In this document: positions 35,971 to 48,268 of the stretch, piece after piece
Layout of the letters: every line of letters begins with the position of its first letter
Position numbering within the stretch: the first letter of the stretch is position 1
Assembly: GCA_941918925.1 (NCBI GenBank)
Contig: OW799233.1
Location: forward strand, 140,618,223-140,682,222
DNA from: Phyto melanocephala
Lineage: Eukaryota; Arthropoda; Insecta; Diptera; Rhinophoridae
Length of the DNA: 64,000 bases
Direction of reading: 5' to 3'
The notes under the pieces: generated by a model
What the model saw: only the letters and a program-made list of their open reading frames with translations
Databases searched by the model: none
What the model was told of the DNA's origin: nothing
Translations under genes and position numbers: made by a program

Positions 35971-36342
35971 GTTTGTGTAGTTTTTTAGTGCGTTTGAGCG
36001 TAAAGTTTTGTTAAACACAATTTATTTAAATAATAAGAAAAAATAATAATAACCTGTTTGGTCTCATCACTTACTACAGTGTGTAAAAATAAGTAATAAA
36101 TACCTAAAAGATATAAGAATAATAAGAAATTCAGCCGGTTCATTTTATACACGTCGACGAATTTCGTGATTTTATAATTGGTTTTTCTAGTAAATTTTGA
36201 TTTTTTCTTTTTTTGTTTACTGTGAAATTGTTTAAAGTTCAAGTTTAAAAAATTCTAGTGGTTTTATTGTTTTTATTATTCAATAAATTATTTTAGTTGC
36301 TGTTATAATTGTTAATAAATACAACATTTAATTAAATTCAAT

Positions 36343-36399
36343 ATGAGGGAAATTGTTCATTTACAAGCTGGTCAATGCGGTAACCAAATTGGCTCTAAG
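36343..36399 (+). CDS. Beta-tubulin, first coding exon
   Basis: The 19 codons read MREIVHLQAGQCGNQIGSK and end at a consensus donor AAG|GTAAGT (36399/36400). The MREI autoregulation motif at the N-terminus, which controls tubulin mRNA stability in animals, and the GQCGNQIG nucleotide-binding loop are intact. The protein would be the beta subunit of the microtubule heterodimer, normally about 445-460 residues. An intron after codon 19 is a known position in several insect beta-tubulin genes, some of which have long first introns. No exon 2 was found on this strand to position 64000, so the intron exceeds 27.6 kb if the gene is intact. Leu7 and Ser18 may help in choosing the isotype, which I cannot assign. 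A retained-exon relic is unlikely, given the perfect codons and donor. Confidence 0.92.
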
Positions 36400-39300
36400 G
36401 TAAGTATGTATGTACCTACATACTAAAGGTACCTACTTTTGTTCATAAAATAAAAAAAATATATATTAATAAATGTATTTGTACCTATGTATATACATAC
36501 ATATGTTGGTATTAATATGATATGATGATAAGTGGAGGGGGTATCATGTAAAGTTTAATACAATTTATTCATCTTGTAGAAATTGCTATTCAATTAAAAT
36601 TTATTTAATTTTTTTTTTATTTTCTCCTAACCTCAATATTTAATTATAACACATGAGTAAATTTTTCTAAATTGTTTGTTGTTTTTGTTATCTTCATTTC
36701 TTATTCATGTTTCTTTCAGTTCTTCCATTTTATTTTATCAGTAGAAAGCGTGCGATTTTAACATTTCTTTTAGCTCATTTTTTTGCTATCACTATTACTC
36801 TTTTATTGTTAGTATCGTAATTTACTACCTCCCTTTTTTCACACCCTACTTTGTATAAGTTGGTATAATAAAGTAGCTACATACTTATTATAGTTTAAGG
36901 AATGCTTAGTAAACGACTAAATGAAATAAGTATGAATTGGTAGGTAGGAATGTTTGTAGGTTTTTATACCTACAATTAGTTGGTTAGTTATGTATTAATT
37001 GTTAAGTTATGATGATTGCACTTATCAACACGGATTTCGGACGATTGTCTCATATTCCATTAACTTATCCCGTATAATGCGCAAAGTGAAAAAATAGCAT
37101 ATATCCGTTGTAGTATAAATGCTGCCGCAAGTGGCAGACTAAATTTATCGAATTTTATAGAAATGGAAGTTAGAATTGAATAGGTCTGTATTTACGTCAA
37201 TAATAGTATTTTTTCACTAGAGGTGTTGATACAAAATTTAGTTTAAACGTTAATCCTGGTTTTACCATACAAAATAATATCGTTAAAACTATCTAGAACT
37301 TTTCTTTAATTATGTAGATGTCATTAAATACAACGTTGTTTTTGGTGTACTAAAATCAGTGCTACCAAGTTAAGCTTAAAAACAGCAGTTAATGTTAAAT
37401 GGCGCTCAAAAAATCTTAACCCATGAAATAATTTAAATTTTAAAACAATGGCCAACAGCACCACCACCAGCTCCATAATTTTTAAATATTTATTTATAGA
37501 AAATAAAAAAAAAATCTTGGAGGACATTGTAGATTTCTTTTTAGTTTTTTATACAAACAAAAACAGCTGATTTACAGTGTATAAAAAAATATTACAACAA
37601 AAATAATAAAAATAACTGCAAAAAATACACTTACTTCTACGAGAAACTTATTTTATTTTTAATAAATTCATTAGACAAACTGTGAGTTTGAGTCGCTCTA
37701 TTTTTGTTTCATTTGAGTTTTAAAAATTGTTTTGTACCAAATTGTTTTCAAAATAATGCTATAAAATAATAACGGTATAATTCATAATAATTAAAACAGA
37801 TTTATATGAGTTTCATAAATCAAATTTTCATATAAAATCAGTTTTATAAATCTGTTATAAGTTTTAATAATTTTTATGTATAGGGCAGTAGAAATGTAGC
37901 CATTTCTCACATAATTGAAGAATTTGTAAATAAAACGTGTGATTAATTACAAATATGTAAAATAGAAAATTTGAATTTTTTGAATAAATTCAAACCATTC
38001 CATCACATTTTTTTTAATTTTTTATTAATTTACATCTCTTATTTAATACATTCGGATCGTTTGTTTGAAATATGCAGATTATTTTACTACTGTAGGTACT
38101 TGCTTATACAATTAAATCGATTTATATTTTGTTTCCTATACTCCCTAATCACATATATAACTCTTTCAAAGAAAAACTTATTAAATTCCTCAAAGTACTT
38201 ATTGTATGTGATCGTAATGAAATGATGAAATTAATCAATTCCCGAAAAAATACTAGGACAATAAAGGCTTTGTATCCTCTATTTAAATTTTTCTTTTATT
38301 TATTTACTTGTTTACACAATTTCTATTGTGTTGGTTTTATTGTATTTTGTATAATTAAATCTAAAGCAAATAAAAAATCTTAAATTTAAAAGCAGATAAA
38401 ATCTTAAATCTGCAGAGTTACCAAAAAATTAAAAAAAAACAACTTAAATGACAAATCATGAAAACCTTAAAAAATAATATTATATTATATATTAGAAGCA
38501 AAGATATCCTACTGCAATCTTTTTTGATATTCCAAAAAAATTTAATTTTCCAATCCTAATGAATTCAATAAAATATCTTGAAAACATATGAATTATTAAA
38601 ATTGTATTTGAAAAATTACAAAATTTTTAAATGAAAATTACCAACAACAATCATTTGAAGTTGTAAACCAAGGTATACTCATACAGGTAGCCTTGTCGCA
38701 ACAGCTGATCAGAAAGCATAAATGAACAATTTTTTTATTTCTCCTTGATTTACAGGGATGAAAAATAGGATGATGAGAGAAAACATGCTCTAAAAAGTTT
38801 CTTTGTTGTATTAAATCAACGTTGCATATACTTGTTTGAATATGTAAACTAATACAAAAATAGAACAAATAAAACATTACAGGGGTCTGAGAATTGAACA
38901 AATATTTATGTATGTATCTTTCATCTTTTCAGCTCTCAGACGCACCTTTATGAAATTTTTTGTGTGGTTCTGTTTGCACATAAAATTTCTATTCATCCAA
39001 AATGCGTTATGTATTTTCTACTTTATATATAATAGAACATTTTGGTTTAATTGGCATATGTACTTACCTATATAGAGAATTTAGGTCTTATTTAATAAAA
39101 ATTGTTAATAATATATAAACATCATAAGTATAAAAATTATCTTAAACTTTTTAGGTTTCAGAAACAATTTTTTATAAAAATAAAAAAATCCTTAAGACAC
39201 ATTGTTGTAAGATTTTTTTATTTATGTATATGTTGTGTTGGCATTATGAGGGTTAAGCATTTGCTTTTGTTTTTTTATGAGTTTTTTGTTGTTATTTGTA

Positions 39301-39630
39301 GTTACTTGTTTATTGCTTTAACAAAGTTTTAAAGAAAAGTGAGGTACTGAGGTACCCCTGCTGAATGTCTCTTATTTTCACAACCATTAAAAGAGGGGTA
39401 AAATATCGAAATAAAGTACATATTTGCTATAATAATTAAAACATGTGATAAGTTTATAACACCTTTAGAAACTTCTTTTTGTACAAACTGAATTTTTTAA
39501 ATGTATTAGTTAGTCATTGGCAACAGTGCCGGCAATCGATGATTACGATGATGACGTCAAGCGCTTAGTCATAATATCTAGACTAAATACGTGTTTATTT
39601 TATTAAGAAATGATTTTACAACATTTTTAT
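36400..39630 (+). other. Start of probable beta-tubulin intron 1
   Basis: No exon was recognised. Fly beta-tubulin first introns can contain enhancers, but I could not support any specific site. A half MITE end lies at 38670-38710. Confidence 0.4.
38670..38710. repeat. Half copy of the 31.7 kb MITE terminus
   Basis: 'caggtagcc' followed by 'aacagctgatc' matches the right end of the 31677-31876 element as read on the complement ('caggtagcctc…aacagctgat'). The partner end was not found. Confidence 0.4.
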
Positions 39631-39631
39631 A

Positions 39632-40440
39632 CGCTTCACCTGTGGTGCACAAGGGTATATATAGCTTTGTCATTCCGTTTGTAATTTCTACAATTTTCAT
39701 TTCCGACCCCATAAAGTATATATTTTCTGAAAGCTTATGAATAGAGGAGTAGATTTAACCCTGAACGTCTGCCCGCCTGTCCGTGTGTTGGTTGTATAGT
39801 CTCAATCTTTTGGAAATATCCGGGAATGAATCGCTATTGAAATTCAGCAAAATCGCCCCATAACTTTCTGAGATATGAGCAAATAAACGCAATTGCCTCT
39901 GTTTTTTCCCATATATTTACCAACAAAATTAAAAATTTTCCGCCATAAAATAATTTATAGGTACCTTTGTTACTATGTTTAGATATAGTATGCCTAGGGA
40001 GATATTCGTAAAAAATTTTAGTTAAATCGGGCTTTAACAGGTAAAGTTATAGGCGAAAATTTTGTTTGAAAAATACATATTCCAAAAATTTACAAACGAA
40101 AATCAATTTTTTTCAGCTTCTAGACAACCGAAAACGTCAATATTGGTATCATCTGAAAGCACTATAAAAAAAATTAAAACTCATGTTGGCCGCCACTACA
40201 AAATGCGGACAATAAATTTATAAATGGGTCAAATTTGGTATTTTTAAATGTAACTTCTAGAACCCCCTTCAATATTGGTATCAAATGAAAGGGCTTGACC
40301 AGTATAATACAGTAAATTATTAAAAAATGTAAAATTCAAGATGGCGTTTAAAACAAAATGGCGGATCAAATTTTTTAACCCCATCAATATGGGTATCAAA
40401 TTAAAGGACTTGACTAGTAGAATACAGCACACAAGCACTT
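39632..40440 (+). mobile_element. Helentron-like element, family 2 type, 5' part
   Basis: It starts with a hairpin-like 'cttcacctgtggtgcacaag' then 'ggtatatatag', 'gtcattccgtttgtaattt' and 'gaccccataaagtatatatt', the same 5' body as the copy at 45178. The part from about 40140 has 'aatattggtatcaaatgaaa' units roughly 120 bp apart. The 3' hairpin tail is missing. Confidence 0.65.
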
Positions 40441-40689
40441 ATTTCCAATACTAAAAACAGTCGGAAATTTTTAAAAGCAACGTTTGCAATAGAATATATA
40501 AAACACTTGCAAGATCTACAACATTTGCATCATGTTTCCAACGAAGGTTGATTTCCCCTTTTATTGTTCCTAAAACAAATTTAATCAAAACCATATAACC
40601 CTGGATTAGGATTGAAATTCGTATAATATTAATTAAATAAGCATTTATTTATTAGAACAATAATTTATATCAAATATTTGTCTTATGTG

Positions 40690-41470
40690 AACTGTTACAT
40701 CTAATGCCATCAAGGCGTAGCCCAAGGCCTTATTTTATTCAGCTTATTTATACACGGTCTACCTCCTGGTATTCAGCACTGTAAAGTTTTGATGTATGCT
40801 TTATGATGTCAAAATTTTTCTTTAGTTTAATAATCCTGAAGATCAAATTTTGACAAATTGGTTAATTGGTGTGAAATTAACTTAATAGAGCTGAATATAA
40901 AAAATATAAGCACGTGTCATATTTCAGTTTTAAGAAAGAGGATTTATTTTATTGCATTAATGAGTACAAACTTGACAAATTTCTGAACTTTCTTAATTTT
41001 TGTATTTTGATTAGTCTCCAATAAAATTTTCGCGATCATATTTCGTTAATTGTTAACAAAGCAATTGGCGATATAAGATTTATGAAGAGGTGGTGCAAAC
41101 AATTTCTAGATCCTTATATTACGAAACAATTATATTCATCGTTAGTTCGACCTATTCTAGAATACGGATCAATTTATGGCATCCTTACTAATATATTCAT
41201 ATTGATAGTATCGAGTCCGTGCGAAAGAAGTTTTTAATATTTTGTCCACGTGGCCTCGGATGGAAATCGTTCTTACTACCTTCATATGAAAGCAGACTCT
41301 GTCATATAAAATTACCAACTTTAAAAAATTTTCGTTCAATACTACACATGTAGGGGGAATATCGAAGCAGACCACTACTATCACGGGTCCCTTTTCGACC
41401 GTTCAATGCTAAGTTTTTTCTGTATGCTGGGCCTGATTCAAGGCAATATCGATTCTTAATTCCTGAATTC
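40690..41470 (+). pseudogene. Jockey-type LINE reverse transcriptase relic (+)
   Basis: The + strand reads, in shifting frames, the RT block before the active site (GVAQGLILFSLFIHGLPPG, like the family's GVPQGS.LGPLLF..FINDLP), then IVNKAIGDIRFMKRWCKQF and KQLYSSLVRPILEYGSI. The YADD catalytic box region (near 'VLMYAL') is destroyed. The LYSSLVRPILEYGSI motif is shared with the LINE fragments at 50.1 and 53.2 kb, so they are related. Many stops; dead. Confidence 0.7.
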
Positions 41471-41559
41471 CAATAAACAAAAAAAATACCCTAAAATGTC
41501 TCTAAAGTAACGCCGTTGAAGTGTTGTAAATCAAAATAGACGTTTGACAGTTTAATGTT

Positions 41560-42010
41560 GCAAAAGGTTGTAAGATAAAGGCTCTAAAAAGCCCAAACTT
41601 ATGGCAGGTATACAAATGTACGCTCTAAGGAAAGAAGTTTCTCAAAAAACCCATAATCCCAATTCGATTAAATAGTTTGAATAGATCAAGAACCCAACAC
41701 CCTCAAAAAAATTTCTTGGGGACTTCCAATCTGAATTCATTCAGTATTCTAAGTTCCGCAAAGTATCCAATTCTAAGTTCTCGGATCTCGCCCAAACAAA
41801 GGTATTGTTCCAATGTTATATTCTCTTATTCACATGTTCTATACATCATTCGGTCCAATGTAAATTAAATAATTACTTAACTCTGTGTGGACCTTTGTTA
41901 CACTAGTTAATCTTTTAAGTATTGCCCCTCAAATTTTCAAAAACTCCTTCGATCTCTCGAGATTTATGTTTATCTAAGTGTTCGTCTTCTTACCGACAGC
42001 AATATTATTA
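41560..42010 (-). pseudogene. LOA-like LINE 3' end relic (-)
   Basis: It aligns by eye to the minus-strand LINE end at 54400-54830: 'aaaagcccaaac', 'caggtatac', 'caagaacccaacaccctcaa', 'gtattctaagttccgcaaag' and 'tatccaattctaag' match the same phrases there with about 15-25% change. The coding frame is broken. It lies tail to tail with the + strand RT relic to its left. Confidence 0.6.
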
Positions 42011-42847
42011 ATTTTAAGTTAATTTTTCAACCTTTGAAATAATTACGCGCTTTTCAATGAAATAATTTTCAAAGATGATCCTATTTTGTATATTGCGTTG
42101 GTCTCTTTGTTTCCAATTATGCCTGGTATTCATATTATTTGTAACGTTCACAGTTCATAATATGCCCATTGTTATATTTTATACATAATACTATACGATA
42201 TAAATTAGGCTTTAAAAAACACACCTAAAATTTTATTTTTATATCTAGCGTAGTCTTGGGACACGCATCTTTTTCAGAATAAAATTAGAATTACTTTATA
42301 TTTTACAACTTTGTATAAAAATTTGCTAGTAATTTTTATATATGTATATTTAAAACTTTCTATAATATATTATTTTTAGAAAATTTTATTACTATCTTCT
42401 TCAGTTTTTTGTTTCATGAAATTTTTTTAAACATTCACTCTACTAGAATTTTTGAACAAATTTTTTTCTAAATCCTTAATTTTATTACTTAATATTATTA
42501 TTTTCTATATGTACTCTTAATTTAATAATGAATAAAACACTTAATATTATTATACATAAATATTTTTCTTCTCTTGATCCCCTTTCGTAATCAAAAGCTT
42601 TTTAAATAAATATCAGCACTGGAAACATTTATTGACAAACAAATGGTTTAAAAAAATATTTATAGAAAAAACTAAACTAAAAGTAATAAAAGGTCATTCT
42701 AAAAATAAAATGAAAACAAAAAGTAAATTTAAAAAACAACAACAGCATAATAATGTATATGTATATAAATATTTAAATGCAATTAATAAAGTAGAGCGCA
42801 ATTAAGAACCTTTAATATAGAACCAAGTCCAACAGCAACTAAAGCTA

Positions 42848-43283
42848 TAAACACAATCAAAGGCTACCGACCATCGACTACCGACTACAAAAGTAGCTGG
42901 CTACAAAAATAGCCAAGCCGCCAGCTACTTAATTCCTTTAACGACTACCGACCACAAACTACGAAAAATAAACATCTGTTTTGACATATGTATTAAAGTT
43001 AACCAATGGTGCCACTATAATAGTTTTTCGCGTTTTTAATAGCGATATTTAATGTATTGCGTTTTTAAAACCACAATTTCATGCATTTATTGTATTGGCA
43101 GCACTAATCTGTTTTTTGTAGCCAAGAAAAATAGAAATTAGCCTAAGTTGGCTACGCGCTATAAAAGTAGCCGTGTAGTCGGTAGTCGTGTAGCGGCTAA
43201 AAGAATTATTCTCATAAGCACGCATGTATTCTATTTTTGACATCTTGTGGTCGATGGTCGGTGAACTTGATTGTGTTTATAGC
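42848..43283. mobile_element. MITE, ~436 bp, CGACTACCGAC-rich
   Basis: The inverted ends share GCTATAAACACAATCAA and then ACCGACCATCGAC. Inner words such as 'agtagcc' and 'ctaccgac' are also mirrored between the halves, giving a long imperfect foldback. No coding sequence; target duplication not determined. Confidence 0.65.
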
Positions 43284-44010
43284 ATAAAGTACTCATTTCA
43301 AAAACACGCATTACTTTGTTTACTTTTTATATTGTTACATACATATGGTTTACTTATGTGTAAGTAACAACTTTAAACTCCTAAAATACCTAACTGATTT
43401 TAATGGGATCTAGATATCGCACATGTGCAAGATAATTCATTTTAAATGATATATCTTTTGATTAAAATCGGAAGTATAATGTGAGCTTAAACTGCGTTAC
43501 AAGATATCAACTTACCTATAAATTTTTAAGATTTAGTCATACTGCTCTCACTTTTTGGTATTTATGACCACTATACTCTGGCAAATCATCTAGGATAGAT
43601 AAAGATACAAAAATACTACCAACTTAAACTTACTCAAAATAAGCTTGAAAACCTGTCATTGATTTAAACTAAGCACAGTTGTTCCTTTTGCAACTTGAAT
43701 GTTTAAAAATTTGAAACTTCTATACTACTAATCCGAATTGCATGGACCAAAATGGTGTTCATAGCAGAAGACCAAATACCTTTAATCGTTGCATTTTTTC
43801 ATATTCTGTTTTAGCACAGTATGAATATTTGTATATATATTAGTACGTAAGGTGCTTAAACACTAAGTTGAAAACTTTGACGAACTGTTGACTTACACTA
43901 TGCTGACACGGGGTTTGTCAGAATGCAATAATTAAGAACATTTGCTCATCTGCTATGAGCCGCAGTTTTTTATGCGATTCGGATTAATAGTTTATAAGTT
44001 ACTCATATAT

Positions 44011-44690
44011 CGGGTGATTCGTGTAAAATAAAACACATAAATTATAACTTTATTATCGGTTAAAGAATAATTTATGGAACTTACTGTTCCATAAATGTAA
44101 TTTTAGCTTCCAATGCGTCAATCATAGCTGTCTTTTTTTCAAAGACCTCAGACTTTACATATCCGTAGAGAAAATAGTCCAAAGGTGTGATGTCGCACGA
44201 TCTATATGGCCAATTTACTGTAGCAAAACGTGAAATTAAGTTGTCACTAAAATGGTTTCTTCACAAGTCATTGTTTCACGCGCTGTATGGCTCGTAGCGG
44301 CGTCTTGTTGAAACCAGAGTTCACCGAGACCAAGCGCTCGAATTTCAGCAAGTCTGCTTACATCGTTAACATGGTACGACAACGATTAAATTTTTTTAAG
44401 AAATATTGACCAATGATTCTACCAGCCCAACAAATCGATTCGTCACGGTATTTGTGTATGTGCTGGTTTTGATCTCATCGGTCGAGTAAACTAGGATTCA
44501 AATTTGCAAACTTTATTAGAAAAAGTGGTTTCCATAGGTCGATTATGCGCACCGTAACTTGCTCGAATCGCTCAAAAAAATTTCTTACAGAACGCTGTTT
44601 TTCGTAATACTGCTGAAGATTTTGGAGACGCTTTTTATGATGACTTTCTAAACGATACTAAACAAAAAAAAAAAAAAAAAAAAAACAAAC
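44011..44690 (-). pseudogene. Mariner-type transposase relic, C-terminal half (-)
   Basis: An inverted-repeat-like terminus (GGGTGATTCGTG) opens at 44012. The minus strand reads SCDITPLDYFLYGYVKSEVF and KKTAMIDALEAKITFMEQ, the third catalytic Asp region of a mariner-type DDD transposase, intact here. A second-Asp region is not readable. It is truncated next to an A run at 44660-44684. Confidence 0.75.
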
Positions 44691-45863
44691 TTGATATGAG
44701 TAATGCGTGGTCTGTCAAAAAATTCTATTGAAAATCAAAACTCACGATATGTTTATCTATATTAAGTTTTATGGAGCATTAAAAACACTGATATATTTTC
44801 AAAATCTTTATATTGTATAATAATAAATGTTTTAACTTAAACGGATTATTTAATAAAAAATTTATGATAAAAAAAGGGAAAAAAGTATAAAAACAAGAAA
44901 ACTGCTATAATTACTACTCATATTCGGCTATGTTGAATTTTATACGCCCACCATCACTTTTTTAAATATAGAGGCTTCTGTTTAACCCAAGTAACGATTA
45001 ATTAAATTAAATTTGTATTTTTTATAAATCTTCTTAGTAGTTTAAAAATTATATAAAAATTAATTATTCGAAGATAAATAGCTTTTTACTATCCAGGAAT
45101 TTTAAAAATATACACATGTTTACATACACACACTATTAGTAATTATATTGTTACAACTGGAATGACAAATTTTTTTTATACCCTTCACACAGTGAAAAGG
45201 GTATATATAGGTTTGTCATTCCGTGTGAAATTTCTACAATTTTCATTTCCGACCCCATAAAGTATATATTTTCTGAGAGCTTATGAATAGGGGAGTCGAT
45301 TAAGCTCTGTCAGTCTGTCCGTGTGTATGTTGAAATCAACTTTTTGAAGCCCCCAGACATCGCTTGAACCCGGGTGAGGTTTTAAATCAGAAATATTTGG
45401 GAGTAGATCGGTATTGAAAATCAGAAACATCGGTACATAAACACCTGAAAGATGAGCATAAACCCACGACCACCTCGATTTTTTTTCACAAAAACAACAT
45501 TACAACAACAACATACATACATACAAACGTGTATACTGGTTAGAGTAACCGTGACATTGAATCCCAGCTGAGCCAAAAAATTTTTTTTATATATTTTTGA
45601 AATTTTTTTTTATTTTGTTTTATTTTTTATTTAATATATTATTTATATTTTTATTTTTTTTTAATTTTTTTTTAAAATTTTTTTTTATTTTTTTTTTTTT
45701 GTTTTATATTTATTACTTATATTAATTATTTTTAAAAAATTTTTTTTTTTTAATTTTTTTTTTAAATTTTTTTTTTATTTTTTTTTTAAATTTTTTTTTT
45801 ATTTTTTTTAACATACATACGTAAATTTATAATTTTACAATGGGATGTTTTTAATGTGTGTGA

Positions 45864-45990
45864 AGTTAAATATGCCGAGTTAAATATGTTTTGACGTAAG
45901 AACATATTTAACTCAGAAGTTAAATATGTTATGACGTAACGACATATTTAACTCAAAAGTTAAATATGTTTCAACGTAACGATGTTATAA
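45864..45990. repeat. Stacked palindromes in the left foldback arm
   Basis: About three units spaced 40 bp apart, each made of AGTTAAATATGTT, a centre such as TTGACGTAAG, and AACATATTTAACT. The mirror set is at about 47990-48110. The centres carry TGACGTAA, a CRE/bZIP-like word. Confidence 0.85.
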
Positions 45991-46091
45991 ACAAAAATAA
46001 GATATTCTAAATTCAAAAACATCAAATAATAAAAAATTAATAACAAAAATAATTTTTTTTATAAATTTTTTTTGTATATACATACATATAG

Positions 46092-47880
46092 AATTTGTAT
46101 TTGTGAATTTTTTTAAAAATTTTAAAAATTTGCACTATGAGAAAATCATTGAATCTCTGAGGGATTTTGGACATATTTGGGCAAACCCTTCGAGGTCACT
46201 CATATAGACCATATGGAAAAGGAGGACAATTGTTTGTTCTAATTACCTGTATAACTCACAATTCTGAATTGTATTTGTGAATTTTTAAAAAATTTTTCAA
46301 AATTTGCACTATGAGAAAATCATTGAATCTCTGAGGGATTTTGGACATATTTGGGCAAACTCTTCGAGGTCACTCATATAGACCATATGGAAAAGGAAGA
46401 CAATTGTTTGCTCTAATTAACTGTATAACTCAGAATTCTGAATTGTATTTGTGAATTTTTTAAAAAATTTTTAATATTTGCACATGAGAAAATCATCGAA
46501 TCTCTGAGGGACAGTTAATTAGAGCAAACAATCCTCTTCCTTTTCCATATGGTCTATATGAGTGACCTCGAAGGGTTTGCCCAAATATGTCCAAAATCCC
46601 TCAGAGATTCAATGATTTTCTCATGTGCCAATTTCAAAAATTTTTTTAAAAATTCACAAATACAATTCAGAATTCTGAGTTTACAGTTAATTAGAGCAAA
46701 AAATTGTCTTCCTTTTCCATATGGTCTATATAAGTGACCTCGAAGGGTTTGCCCAAATATGTCCAAAATCCCTCAGAGATTCAATGATTTTCTCATAGTG
46801 CAAATTTCAAAAATTTTTTAAAAAATTCACAAATACAATTCAGAATTCTGAGTTATACAGTTAATTAGGGCAAACAATTGTCTTCATTTTCCATATGGTC
46901 TATATGAGTGACCTCGAAGGGTTTGCCCAAATATGTCCAAAATCCCTCAGAGATTCAATGATTTTCAAATAGTGCAAATTTTAAAAATTTTTTAAAAAAT
47001 TCACAAATATAATTCAGAATTCTGAGTTATACAGTTAATTAGAGCAAACAATTGTCCACCTTTTCCATATGGTCTATATGAGTGACCTCGAAGGGTTTGC
47101 CCAAATATGTCAAAAAGCCCTCAGAGATTCAATGATTTTCATAGTGCAAATTTCAAAAATTTTTAAAAAAATTCACAAATACAATTCAGAATTGTGAGTT
47201 ATACAGTTAATTAGAGCAAACAATTGTCTTCCTTTTCCATATGGTCTATATGAGTGACCTCGAAGGGTTTGCCCAAATATGTCCAAAATCCCTCAGAGAT
47301 TCAATGATTTTCTCATGAACAAATTTCAAAAATTTTTAAAAAAATTCACAAATACAATTCAGAATTGTGAGTTATACAGTTGATTAGAGCAAACAATTGT
47401 CTTCCTTTTCCATATGGTCTATAGGAGTGACCTCGAAGGGTTTGCCCAAATATGTCCAAAATCCCTCAGAGATTCAATGATTTTCTCATAGTGCAAATTT
47501 TAAAAATTTTTTAAAAAATTCACAAATACAATTCAGAATTGTGAGTTATACAGTTAATTAGAGCAAGCAATTGTCTTCCTTTTCCATATGGTCTATATGA
47601 GTGACCTCGAAGGGTTTGCCCACATATGTCCAAAATCCCTCAGAGATTCAATGATTTTCTCATAGTGCAAAATTTAAAAATTTTTAAAAAAATTCACAAA
47701 TACAATTCAGAATTCTGAGTTATACAGTTAATTAGAGCAAACAATTATCTTCCTTTTCCATATGGTCTATATGAGTGACCTCGAAGGGTTTGCCCAAATA
47801 TGTCCAAAATCCCTCAGAGATTCAATGATTTTCTCATAGTGCAAATTTTAAAATTTTTTTAAAAAATTCACAAATACATT
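46092..47880. repeat. 173 bp satellite, inverted array inside the foldback
   Basis: Two full forward units (46092, 46266) and one partial (46441-46510) meet eight reverse units starting at 46511, 46683, 46857, 47030, 47203, 47376, 47550 and 47724. Each unit contains 'ccatatggtctatatgagtg' and 'tttgcccaaatatgtccaaa'. Open frames on both strands at 46549-46766 are just readings of this repeat. Confidence 0.92.
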
Positions 47881-48268
47881 TCTATATGTATGTATATACA
47901 AAAAAAATTATAAAAAAAATTATTTTTGTTATTAATTTTTTTATTATTTGATGTTTTTGAATTTAGAATATCTTATTTTTGTTTTTAACATCGTTACGTT
48001 GAAACATATTTAACTTTTGAGTTAAATATGTCGTTACGTCATAACATATTTAACTTCTAAGTTAAATATGTTCTTACGTCAAAACATATTTAACTCGGCA
48101 TATTTAACTTCACACACGTATGTTTTTATATATGTGTTTTTTATATGTTTGTACATACATACGTATTTCATATGGGATGAATGGTGATACAAACTACTGT
48201 TATTGCATGACTACACGTTGTGAAGGGTATATAAGATTCGGCACGGCCGAATATAGCGCTCTTACTTG

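Larger units (their letters stand above)
45854..48119. mobile_element. Foldback element with 9 bp target duplications
   Basis: Perfect 9 bp direct repeats, ATGTTTTTA, flank it (45845-45853 and 48120-48128). The uninterrupted site is seen in the family-2 paralogue at 20199-20207. The inverted ends begin AYGTGTGTGAAGTTAAATAT. Each outer arm (about 240 bp) holds stacked ~40 bp palindromes, and the centre is a 173 bp satellite in inverted order. The complementary arms could pair over about 650 bp. No transposase is encoded. A 9 bp duplication with long repetitive inverted arms is what Drosophila FB elements and Mutator-like transposons show. The family here is not one I recognise. Confidence 0.9.
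45178..48268 (+). mobile_element. Helentron-like element, family 2, copy c (full length, interrupted)
   Basis: The 5' end has 'tatacccttcacacagtgaa' folding into a hairpin, then 'gtcattccgtgtgaaatt' and 'gaccccataaagtatatatt'. The 3' end has 'ttgtgaagggtatataag', the hairpin ATTCGGCACGGCCGAAT and 'atagcgctcttacttgttt'. The 5' TATACCCTTCACA is mirrored by TGTGAAGGGTATA just before the 3' hairpin, the subterminal inverted repeat typical of DINE-1/Helentron elements. T-rich tracts fill the middle. A 2,266 bp foldback element splits it at ATGTTTTTA. Confidence 0.85.

Noticed and set aside
35985..36242. 85-codon frame antisense to the beta-tubulin leader
   Set aside because: Lys/Leu/Tyr-rich chance frame in AT-rich 5' UTR sequence with no recognisable motif.
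45540..45580. tRNA-like words ('actggttagagtaa', 'attgaatcccagctgag'), also at 30462-30500
   Set aside because: They are part of the family-2 element body; no acceptor stem or full cloverleaf can be formed.
46549..46766. Overlapping open frames on both strands
   Set aside because: They are readings of the 173 bp satellite units in the foldback element.
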